DNA of 64,000 nucleotides from Straminergon stramineum (lineage: Eukaryota > Streptophyta > Bryopsida > Hypnales > Calliergonaceae): the NCBI GenBank assembly GCA_963920665.1, contig OY987265.1, forward strand, positions 22,883,001 to 22,947,000. The letters run 5' to 3'. Each line of letters opens with the position of its first letter. The stretch's first letter is position 1. Shown here piece after piece: positions 18,932-29,100 of this stretch. The translations under genes were made by a program, and so were the position numbers. The notes beneath the pieces were generated by a model. The model saw nothing but the letters and a program-made list of their open reading frames with translations. It was not told the origin of the DNA and ran no database searches.

Positions 18932-19501
18932 TCCCTAAGTGCTCCAACGTCCATTTTACAGACGATGAAAAGATTGAAACTGGAGTTTCATCCTCCTAAC
19001 TACTTGGATGAAAGTTATTCTAATTTGTGGAGATATGTTATCAAATTGTTGTCTTATCTAAAGGTTGGATTTGGTGTTTCTAGAGTACATATTTTTCTAA
19101 AATTACAAATGTGCAAGTATGTCAAGTGGTCAAATTGCATTGACTTTAGTTCAAATTTGGATTTGCCAAAAATGAGGTCATAGATTTGAAGAACACAAAA
19201 ATTTCAAAAAATCACCATGTGAAGGGAACCTCATTTCAAATCCATCCCAAAAAATTTTATTCAAAAAATGATAATATTTTGCTTGTAATCAAAATTTGGA
19301 GGAATTTTGGAATTTCTCTTTCAAAACTTTTAAAAAACAATTGGGGATAGCACTGGTGAATCTAACCGTACAAATGGAATCTAGAAATCAAAATCTACAA
19401 CTTTTACTTCTATATCAATTCCAAAATATTCTTCCAAATAGCACTTTATAATGATTTATCTCAAATTGTTAATTCTAGAGATGATTCCAGACGTTTAGGG
19501 A
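18932..19501. mobile_element. TTAA-flanked element, ~570 bp, copy 2 (inverted relative to 8007-8586)
   Basis: TTAA at 18928-18931 and 19502-19505 with ends TCCCTAAGTGCTCC and, reverse-complemented, TCCCTAAACGTCTGGA. The body is a diverged reverse complement of 8007-8586, sharing the run caaatgtgcaag and the segment ccaaatagcactttataatg. The two copies share no obvious flanking sequence, which supports transposition rather than segmental duplication. Confidence 0.7.
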
Positions 19502-19644
19502 TTAATCTTAATTTTTGGAATTGATTATATTCAATAGAAATTGCTACCAAGGTAAGTATGTGAATCAATGATTTACTATTCTCCAAATAACTTCAGATAA
19601 GTCTTAACTTAATGCATTCCAAATTCTTTGTAACATAGAGCATG

Positions 19645-20240
19645 TAAGGTAGTCTACTCTTGTTGCTACCATCTTCCTCAAATAGCCTAGTAGGGCCCTC
19701 CAAAATGGACAATCAATGGTTCTAAAATGGATTGCCACAAATTTTAGAGCATAATTAAGATTTGTCAACTATTGATTCATACTTTGCCAATGGATGGAAC
19801 AAGAGTCAAAGTGGATCCATTTCAAAGCCAGGGTGTGTCCACTTCATTTTTTTAAATGAAAATTGATTGCCCAATTGCCTTCTTGCAAATGTTAAAAGAA
19901 TTTAGGGTCTGTTTCAATTTAGTAATGGGTGCATTTAAGAACCTTGTGTATTACTTTTTGAATGTTGTAGTGCTTGTTTTTGTTCAAGCCATATTTTTTT
20001 TCAGACTGCTTGTGTGTGGGTTTTGCAAGGCCTATGATCACAAATAGGCGCCTACCACATAATTCTTTGAAAATTCATAAATAATTCAAAAATCCTCAGA
20101 AAAATATGAAACCACTTGGATTGGATTCCACATCAATTTTTCTTCAAGTAAGAAATAAGGAAACATAATTCCGAGCATCTAAGAACCATCGAAAAGGCCG
20201 ACCAGCCCTTAAACGAATGCTTTAAGAGCAGACTACCTTA
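19645..20240. mobile_element. TIR element, ~596 bp, family B copy 1
   Basis: Bounded by TAAGGTAGTCTACTCTT on the left and GAGCAGACTACCTTA on the right, which are inverted repeats of about 15 nt with TA at both borders. The whole body is matched in reverse complement at 27180-27788. It contains no transposase. The ORF at 19856-20047 and its mirror at 27383-27649 are just the same repeat read as protein. Confidence 0.75.
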
Positions 20241-20410
20241 AAGTTAGCAGCGGTCCCCAAAGTCCAATCTGGCGTTGGCGTTGGCAAGAGGAGCACTCTA
20301 TCTTTCACCATCTCAACTTGCCGTTTGAATGCAAACTGCTGCAGAAATGCCCACAAGTCACTTACAATAGACTTCTGCTGAGCCAAATAATCACAGGTCA
20401 ATCAGTAGCC
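20241..20410 (-). pseudogene. Exon-like coding fragment of unknown origin
   Basis: On the minus strand a stop-free stretch of about 50 codons (roughly 20400 down to 20245) reads DYLAQQKSIVSDLWAFLQQ, then FAFKRQVEMVKDRVLLLP, then TPTPDWTLGTAANF. Its composition is protein-like and its base content differs from the AT-rich surroundings. It lies directly against the terminal repeat of the family B element at 20240. No start codon, flanking exons or recognisable domain are seen, so I read it as a captured or decayed exon. I do not recognise the parent gene. Confidence 0.35.
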
Positions 20411-20622
20411 CCATTAACTTATATGGTACAGTACAACTCCCTCGAAATTTAGCTTCAAAGATGACAGGATTCCATCTGAGCATACCTGTTGAAAATTAGG
20501 CACACACTCAGGCACTCCATTGTGCACATAATTTGGGGGATCTGGGTCTCAAACAACAATTGATTCAATGATCCAATGGAAGAAGAAAATTAGAACTGAG
20601 TAGCAAGGGGAGAAGGTCTTAA

Positions 20623-20845
20623 CCCGTAAATGACGAGGTGGACATTTTTTGTCTGATTAATGACAAGGAATTCTCCTCTCTAGGACAGAATTGCAACTAT
20701 TTATCCTTGGAATTACAGGTGGAAAGGAGAGATCTTCTATAGTAGTTTTGACTTCCAATGAATATTTTTTATTTCTTTAAAGTGGATGATGTCACACAGT
20801 TCCAAAATAGTTGATTTCCACAGTCACCAACCTTGTGTTCAAGGG
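20623..20845. mobile_element. TTAA-flanked MITE, ~223 bp
   Basis: TTAA at 20619-20622 and 20846-20849. The left end is CCCGTAAATGACGAGGTGG and the right end, reverse-complemented, CCCTTGAACACAAGGTTGG. The element is the reverse-complement relative of 8797-9020, whose own ends carry both of these variants in swapped order. Confidence 0.7.
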
Positions 20846-20849
20846 TTAA

Positions 20850-23074
20850 AGGTGGGAACCTCCAAAATCGCCACTTTTTACTACTATGCCCCTAGTTACT
20901 ATTAAGAGATTGGTCAGATTTTCATATTTTCTTGTTGGCAAGAGAAAAGAGTCTTTGACACACCAAAAAACTCAACATTTGGATATTGTATGCAAAAGTT
21001 GTGATGGGTCAAGGTTATTGTGGTAGAGGTTTTGAAATCATTTCTTCCACTTAGGTACATATTGATTTTGGAGATGTACCTAGAGTGACAATGGTGGTTT
21101 TGGGTCAATAGCGCACTTATAGATGCCCACTTTATTGAGGTTGGGAATGCAATTAAGAATTTTTTGAGGTTTACTATTGTATTTGCACAACCTAGTTATG
21201 AAATAATTAGAAAATAGATGCTACAATTTGTTAAATCATTCTTTCAAAGATAACTTCTTTTGAATGAAGAAGAAAGACACTCATTGAGTACTCCTATATT
21301 AAGCTTGAACCAAATCTTGTTCCTCTAGTTTGATTTTTATGATTGGAAGTTTTTTTATTTGGCAAAAATGTGCCCATGTTGGTCTCTCCCCCAAGTAGTA
21401 CTAAGTCACCTCTAAAACTTGGAAATTGAAGTGGGTCCATTACATATGTAACATTCTTGAATTAGTCTATGCTATGATTGTTTTTTTATAATTTGTAGTA
21501 TTGAAGATTGAATCTATCCATTTGGAGTACCATTGTAAATCATTCAATAAAATTTGATGAAAATTAAATGATAATCAAACTATTTGAGATAGTATCAAAT
21601 TCATGTATAGAATACACTATTTTGAAAATAAATCTCCACGTATCTAGAGTGACAATCTCTTAATGCAAATTAGAGAAAAAATACTTCTCCAATAAATGTT
21701 TGTTCTAATAATTGGGGAGAACATGTAATAAATATATTGTGAACTGACAAAAATAGAAAAAAAATTGCTTTTATTTTTTGGGGGACACGTATGGTATTAG
21801 TTGCATCATGAAGTACGTAATAGATTGGCCAAGCCATTGCATTTAGTCCAAGGTTGTCACCTCCACTAGTGGCAAGGATTTTGTTAGCCCCATTAAACCA
21901 AATGATTGAACTTGGGCTATAGATACTATTAGGAGTCAAAACGTAGACCTCATGGTTCAATAAGCAATGTTGTGCTAGTGTTGTGAGCCTTGAGCATATC
22001 TATAAGTAGATGTTTTATAACCATTGAAGGTACTTATAATATAAACACCTATAAAATATAAATATCTAAAACCTAGTTACACTATAATCATGGCAGATTT
22101 CTATAATATAGACACTTCTAATATAGGAGTATAGTCTCCTAGGCTTGCAAGCTAACACTCCTAAGTTCATGTAATTAATGGCAACCCTCTCCAATAAGCA
22201 CAATCATTTTGGGCTACCACTAGGAGATAGTTTAAAGACATTCTAATCCAAATAAATTAAATTTTGAAACTACAAGATTAAATGGTAAATTATAAAGGTA
22301 AAAAATTCATTATAGTAAAACTAGAGACAAACAAATTGAATAGAGATTGGTTGTATACAAGTAGCGAAGGATAATTATGATGAAGCTCAAAAATCTTCCC
22401 AAACATTGATTTTCTTGCTCGGCATCTTGTACATCCAAGTGGGTAGATAACGAGCAAACACTCTCTCTTTGAGGGCGTCCTCTTTGGGGAATTATTTTCA
22501 ATGAAAGATACCAAACTCGATGATTAGGGTCAACAAAAAATATTTAAAAAAAATTCCATTCATAATGTTTGGGAAATCTAATTTTGAATTTTTCTTATTT
22601 GGAAAAAAAAATCTTGCGAAATATTTTCTTTATAGCATTTATTGAACTTCATTATCCACAAAAAATTAAATATTTGATAGGAGTTACCAACCCTAACCTC
22701 TAATTCTAGTAGTAAGAAAAATAGAACATGTTGTCTTTTGTATAATTATAAGAATAATTTGCATAAGTAGGTATCATGACATCCTAAAAATTCTCCCAAT
22801 CTTTCAATTTAGCAATCTTAAGTACTTAGCTTTCCTTTGGAAGCAAGCCCCTTATCCTAACTATGAACCAAAAATTTGAGCATGTTCTTTCCAAATGTTT
22901 TTAGAATTGACAAGACTACTATTTTTATTCTCATAGAATCAAGTCATTTTTCTCATTATATAGGGCCAACTTGCCCTCTAGTAGGAAAAAACACCAAAAA
23001 AAATCAATTACACCGTCAAATATCACCTACACCTCTCTAATAGGGTGCTAAATATTGGTTCATACAAAAACTAA
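20850..23074. other. AT-rich intergenic DNA, no gene seen
   Basis: Only short open frames occur (20914-21108, 21670-21960 and 22290-22514, all minus), without motifs, splice context or similarity to families I know. The frame at 20914-21108 shares protein-level similarity with the plus-strand frame at 18570-18821 (SKINMYL.GRNDF), showing that these two stretches are inverted copies of another, unnamed dispersed repeat. Confidence 0.5.
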
Positions 23075-23465
23075 TATGGTAGAACCACCCATGACCAACT
23101 CGGCCTTATAGTCAATACATAGGTAATGGGAAATTCAATAGAGAAATGACTGATAAGTAACCATTAGTTTCTTGGTTTCCTACCATCTTCTAGCCATCCC
23201 TATTATGACAAATGTGCTTCATTTTGACAACCAAATTAGTCTTTCAACTAGTAGTGATAGAAGAATCTATGTGTTGGGGATGGGTGCAAGCCAACTTTTG
23301 GCTTCTAAAATTCATAACAATTTGAATTTAAGAGAAAAAATTATGAAAATTTGACAACACCCATCATTTCTATCTTTCTACAAGGCAAAAAATTAACAAT
23401 GCCTTCTACTACTCCAAATCATGCACAAAATGCTTAAGTGGGTGGTAATGGGTGGTTCTACTACA
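23075..23465. mobile_element. 391-bp TIR element, family C copy 1
   Basis: Ends are ATGGTAGAACCACCCATGAC on the left and, reverse-complemented, TAGTAGAACCACCCATTACC on the right. A second copy of the same length and the same orientation lies at 45622-46012, sharing for example gggaaattcaatagag, ggccaacttttggcttct and aaattcataacaattt. Confidence 0.7.
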
Positions 23466-24225
23466 ATGTCATAAATAAGGGATATGATTTGCTAGAAATA
23501 TCATAATGAAGACTGTAAGTTGCCATTTGCATAGGCAATTTAAAGTAAAACAACCTATTACAGACGAAATGGGGGGTTTGCCTACTTGTCATTTCTGAAA
23601 TTTTTTACTTTTTTTTCGAGAGAAAGTCAAGTGATAGAAATGGCAAGAGCATTTGAAATTATATTTTTTTTGACAAAGTGTGAATTTGTTATGAATTTAT
23701 GAAGTGTTCCGCCCATCACAAACTAAAAGAGTCCAGACTACCTTCAAACCAAACAAAATTGATCCATAACACTCATCTTACTCACCTATTGCAATCGCAA
23801 TATTTTCTAACATAGAAGACCTAGAAAAGGCACTTCCTACAATGAACCACTATAAGGAAAATTATGTCCTATTTGATAGAAAATTGACCAAAGTTTGTCA
23901 ATTGTTTTGTCAGTGAGAACCTATAGATTTGGCCAATAATTTGACAAAATTTTGTCAACTATTTTGTCATTTTGCTAGAATTTTTGTCAACTTCTATTCC
24001 CTAATACCTTCCTTTGTTAATTGTTCCATTGCCATGCTAATATGATGACCTGATCAATGGTTACAAGTATCCCCATTTTTTGCGAAAGACAAAATATCAA
24101 AATTGAAATTATTTTAAATTTCAACCTTTATATATTAAACAAAAATGCAAGTACACACAACCAATTACCATAGTTTGATTGCACTTCATAAACCACTTAT
24201 GTTCAGTGAATTAAGAAAGATAAAA

Positions 24226-24808
24226 GAGCTCTTTATATACACATGAGGTGGTAGGAGGTAGAACAATCCATGTGGGATATGTAATTTAGAAGTCACAAGA
24301 ACTCAACTGCTCATAGTTAAGTTTCAAATTATATTTGAATTAAAACTAGAATTTCAGATGTCATTTTGGCATAGAAGAATAGCTTTTCCAAAAAACATTT
24401 GGACTAACAAAAGTTGGAAAATCAATTCAAGTTTCATGTCCAAAAATCCGTTTGATATTTTAATCCTCCAATCAAAAGTTATGAACAAATTTTAGAGAGG
24501 ATGTTTGAAAAAGTCAAATAAAAATTCCCTTCCACCGCCTCTCTGAAATTTGTTCATAACTTTTGATTGGAGGATTAAAATATCAAACGGATTTTTGGAC
24601 ATGAAACTTGAATTGATTTCCCAACTTTTGCTAGTTCAAGGTTTTTTTGAAAAGTTATTCTACTATGCCTAAATAAGATCTGAAATTCTAGTCTTAATAC
24701 AAATCCTATTTGAAACTTAACTATGGGTGGTTGAACTCTTGCAATTTCCAAATTTCATATCCCACATGGGTTGTTCTACTTCTTACCACCCCATGTATAT
24801 ATAGAGCA
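24226..24808. repeat. 583-bp fold-back with ~275-bp arms and a ~37-bp loop
   Basis: The left arm (about 24226-24500) is the reverse complement of the right arm (about 24538-24808) at high identity. Inner pairing: atgaacaaattttagagagg at 24481 with cctctctgaaatttgttcat at 24538. Outer pairing: catgtgggatatg near 24269 with catatcccacatg near 24758. A transcript would form a long near-perfect double strand able to feed small-RNA processing. Without target duplications it could equally be a fold-back element. Confidence 0.8.
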
Positions 24809-25360
24809 CCTTTACACCACCTTAGTATGCACCCTAAAATCCCTCAATGACCCTAGTACCTACTTTAAGAGGTTGGGTCAACCTACTAGGCCTAATTTTG
24901 CCTAAAATTAACCACAGGGGCACCAAATGGGTCAATTTGGTGTCTTGAAATAAAATTCCAGCACACCACAACCACCCCAATTCCTAACTCACTTCCTAAA
25001 TTGATGCGAAACACCTCCCTAATTCTATAGATTCCATCCCTAATATATTCACACATTCCTTTCAGGCCAATTAGTTTTTTCCTTCAATTTTCAAATCCAT
25101 ATCCTAATCCTAATTTTACCCCTAATTTGGGCAACGCTTCTACGCTTCCCTTAAAACCCTAAAAAATCTTCATATACCTTCTAAACATTCACACCCTCCA
25201 AGAACATTGCATTCAAGGCCATTGAACTATTGCTTCAAGATTGATAAGAAAAGATCATATTGTAATTAACATTACATTTAGATTCAGCTAAATCACAAGA
25301 AAAAAAAGATGAAATATCCAAAATAAACTGCCGCTAGATGGGCAATAGACCTTGTCACAC

Positions 25361-25720
25361 TAAAATGATCGCCCCAGCTTCATCCTTGCTCCAAATTGGG
25401 CGAGACTTGTCTTGTTGAAAAATTGACTTCCCCATCTTTCTCCTCACCAAAATTCATATTGATCCACTTCGCTGAACTTTCACAGTCGCTTGCCAAAGTC
25501 GTCCGTCTTTCATGGCGGAGGTAGCTTGACCTCCTTGTACCGAATTGGATGCTCCATCCTCGTCCTTCCTTGGAATTGGTCGAGACTTGTCTTGTTGAAA
25601 AATTGACTTTCCCCTGTACATCCTCCCAAAAATTCAACCCATTTTGCTTTTCTAATCTTTCGCAATCAGTCACCAAAATTGGCAATCTCCTCCCATTTCA
25701 ACAAAATCCTAATTCTCTCC
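25361..25720. repeat. Two-copy tandem duplication, ~180-bp period
   Basis: The 29-bp core beginning cgagacttgtcttgttgaaa recurs exactly 180 bp apart (25401 and 25581), with weaker similarity around it (gctccaaattggg / cttggaattggt upstream, tcctc.c.aaaattca downstream). The open frames on both strands in this segment arise from the duplication. I see no gene. Confidence 0.6.
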
Positions 25721-26024
25721 ACTCCAATTCCCATCTCACTTCACTCCCATCATTCCTTTACCATTTTTTCTCAAAAAATAGTGACCTACTCAACAAATTG
25801 TCTTACCTTGGTTCCCTCTTCCTAGTCTCTAGCTCCTCATGCTTTAAAAATGTCCATAATCACCTAAAATGCTCTCGAACACACATGCACACAAAGTTGG
25901 GGAAATTTGAGAGAGAGTTGAGAGAAAGAAGGCTGCAAACCCTAATTTTGCCTAAATCGAAACTTTCTAATGGATTATTTTTCTTAACTACTTTCATCCT
26001 ACACTAATTCACTATAAATCCACT

Positions 26025-26205
26025 AATTTGGTGCAAAATGCTCCAAATTAGTGCAAATCGCGCTAGGTTATTGTTAATCCACTAGTTAAGTGTAAATTGC
26101 GCTATTTTAGTGTTCAACCCCCTAAATTACTGAAAAACACTCTAAATTACTGAAAAACTCCTATTTTAGTGTTTTATTCACTACACTAGTGTTTTAGTCA
26201 TAGTT
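26025..26205. repeat. Degenerate short tandem array
   Basis: Variants of a unit of about 20-27 bp, such as ctaaattactgaaaaacac, ctccaaattagtgcaaatc and ctattttagtgttttattc, follow one another. Period and unit are irregular, so it is best described as low-complexity, decayed repeat DNA. Confidence 0.45.
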
Positions 26206-26813
26206 TTAGTTTAACTAACTTCTTTTGTGTTTTTTATTATTTATTATTTTTGTGGTTTTTAATTTACTTTTAGTTTCATTTCCTACTTCTAGTCTTTTGT
26301 TTTCATTTTCATTTTTCATTTTTTGTTTTCATTTTGTCATCATTTTACCATTGGCCTAATTTGGTTACTCTACTAAATCTTGCTTAACCTCATTTTAGTT
26401 TTAACTCCCCATTTTTTCCCTAGAATTCCCCGAATTTTCTCCTACTTGCATTTTTTAGCATCTTGCCCTAACCTCATGAAGTTTCCATTGCTATTTAGTG
26501 GAAAATTTCCTAATTGATGGTTATGGCTTAATTTGGAGTACTAACACTCTCGGATTTGCAAATTTAAGGAAATTGTTTATATTTTTTATTTTCTAAAAGG
26601 TGAACCTATATAGTGGTTCACAAAGTCATACCCCAAGCTGACCATTGCCTAGTGTGGTCATTAATTACTCCATTCTAGCTAAGGCATTGAATGTGGCCCA
26701 AATCTCAATCACTAAAAGAAAATCATAATGGGATCATTCATGGGAGTCCACAATGGATCAAAGGTCCATAATGGGTTGTTTTACCTTATGTTGGTCAAGC
26801 TCCAATTATTATG

Positions 26814-26970
26814 AGGCAAACTACCCCATTTTAGACCAAATGGGAGGAGGCCCATTGTGGGCTAAATTTTGTTAGTGGTGTACATTTTAGAACTTGAATG
26901 TACATCACTAATATATTTTAGCCCACCACGGGCTTGCTCTCATTTGGTTTGGGATGAGATAGTTTACCTT
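26814..26970. repeat. 157-bp hairpin with ~70-nt imperfect arms
   Basis: The left arm aggcaaactaccccatttta through ggtgtaca (26814-26884) pairs with tgtacatcactaa through agtttacct (26900-26969), leaving a loop of about 15 nt. The arms carry mismatches and small bulges. The size and shape suit either a small fold-back MITE or a primary microRNA-like hairpin; no flanking duplication was found to decide. Confidence 0.6.
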
Positions 26971-27179
26971 TTGCCAATCTGCTTTCTTGTTTCTCTTAGA
27001 GTAAGCTTAGCCAAATTTAAAATTATATCTCAAATGTTATAGTGCAATTGACTGGACTGGATTGGACTTTTTCATTTGCAATGAAATCCTCTATTTTTTT
27101 TGCATCAGAACAAAGGAAATTTTAAAAAATGATGAAATTACAATACGGTAGTGAAAAGGACTTGGTTTTGGTTTAGGAG

Positions 27180-27788
27180 TAAGGTAGTCTGCTGTTAAAG
27201 CATTCGTTTAAGGGCTGGTCGGCTTTTTCGATGGTTCTTAGATGCTCGGAATTATGTTTCCTTATTTCTTACTTGAAGAAAAATTGATGTGGAATCCAAT
27301 CCAAGTGGTTTCATATTTTTTTGAGCATTTTTGAATTATTTATGAATTTTCAAAGAATTATGTGGTAGGCACCTATTTTTGATCATAGGCCTTGCAAAAC
27401 CCACACACAAGCAGTCTGAAAAAAGATATGGCTTGACCAAAAACAAAGCATTACAACATTCAAAAAGTAATACACAAGGTTCTTAAATGCACCCATTACT
27501 AAATTGAAACAGACCCTAAATTCTTTTAACATTTGCAAGAAGGCAATTGGGCAATCAATTTTCATTTTAAAAACTGAGGTGGACACACCTTGGCTTTGAA
27601 ATGGACCCTCTCTGACTCTTGCTCCATCCATTGGCAAAGTATGAATCAATAGTTGACAAATCTTAACTGTGCTCTAAAATTTGTGGCAGTCCATTTTAGA
27701 ACCATTGACTGTCCATTTCAGAGGGCCGTACTGGGCTGTTTGCAGGGCTGTTTGAGGAAGATGGTAGCAATAAGAGCAGACTACCTTA
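27180..27788. mobile_element. TIR element, ~609 bp, family B copy 2 (inverted)
   Basis: Starts TAAGGTAGTCTGCTGTTA and ends GAGCAGACTACCTTA, with TA at both borders. It matches 19645-20240 in reverse complement across the whole length at high identity, so this pair forms a large inverted repeat about 6.9 kb apart. A diverged partial third copy is at 31180-31372. Confidence 0.75.
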
Positions 27789-28549
27789 TTATCATTCATT
27801 GTACTGGAGGTTCATCGAATGAAGGCTGTTATGCAGACATGAAAGTGCAATGTGGGTATTGGCAATTTGGCACGTGGGTGGGTAGGACAGCTTGGGATGA
27901 CCAAATGGATGTCTGTTTGTAGAAATCATGTCTTTGTTCTGGCCAGGGAATCCACTGAACTTGGCTTCAAATCAGTAATTTAACTTTTTTTTAAGAACAA
28001 AAAAACCCAGCAGACTGAGTCCCCAAGATTTGGTTTGGTTTGGCTTTGAGGGAATTGCTGACAGAAAATGTTTTTTGTAATTTTTTTGGAATGTTTCAAC
28101 CTACTGGACCTACTTCAGTAATGAATATGGCTTGCCAAGAATTGCATATTGGTTGCAGAGTCAAAGCACTAAAATAGGAGACCCTTAAAGCACCCATTTC
28201 AGAATTGAAACTGAATTTGGGGAGGTGAAACTTCTTGAAGTATTTTTCAGCAAATTTTCCTTGAAAGACAAATGGAATTGTCATCTAACCCAAGTCATTG
28301 CATATTTTTTTAAACTTTGTGGAATTCATTACACATTTTTGAAAATCGAAAGGCATAGAGCTCTAAAATCACCCACCTTGTCAAATATACACAATTTGTA
28401 CATTGTTGGTACATCCAAAAAAAATACTTGTATAAATAGTGTACATTTGAGGAGGTGGGAGATTTAAGACATTCATACACAAACAAACATGACAATTTCT
28501 TGAACTACTATTCAGAATCAAAAACTCCAAAATTACTGTAGGCGCTCAA

Positions 28550-29100
28550 GAATATGGAGTCATCATCTTATCAAGCTCCAGTGCAGTGCAGTACTGTACT
28601 GTACAGTCCCATAACATCAATAGCTCACTTTGAATTCCAGCCTCACTGCAAACTTATGAGTTATGACTCCTTCCCATTTCCCAAGTCCTCTGGCCTGGGT
28701 TGCACAGCCACCAAGCTAAGCTAAGTCCCAAGACTGTTGGTCAAATCCGGACATTGGAAGGCTGTGCATTCCAACTTCGGTTGGTGGTTGCTGTGTGCAG
28801 TGCCACACCTTTTGGCTCGTCCTCATCATGAAAATGTTGGCGTTAAGTTAGTAGACCACTGAAGACACAGCATTGCCTTCCAGTCTCACTTCAGTTGACT
28901 CCAGTACAGACAGTTGGTACTCTTTCAATGGTTTTGACTGAGTGTACAGTACAATACAGTACTGTACAGGTCTTAACATTTTCAGTGTCACAAGTTTCAT
29001 GTTTCTGCCTAGAAAGTCTCTGCATCCAGAGACTTGGTTACCAAGATGTGGGTGCTGTTCATTGTGTGAGCTACAAAATCATCAGGCCAGTACAGGTAGA
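28550..29100. other. Gene-poor segment with two GTAC-rich clusters
   Basis: Base composition is less AT-rich than the surroundings. Two short runs are packed with GTAC: gcagtactgtactgtacag near 28587 and gtacagtacaatacagtac near 28947, with three and four GTAC cores. No coding exon or RNA gene is recognisable; open frames at 28895-29134 and 28942-29166 have no features. Confidence 0.4.

Noticed and set aside
25549..26007. 152-codon plus-strand frame
   Set aside because: It runs through a tandem duplication and pyrimidine-rich DNA, and the translation is Ser/Leu/Phe-rich with no motif.
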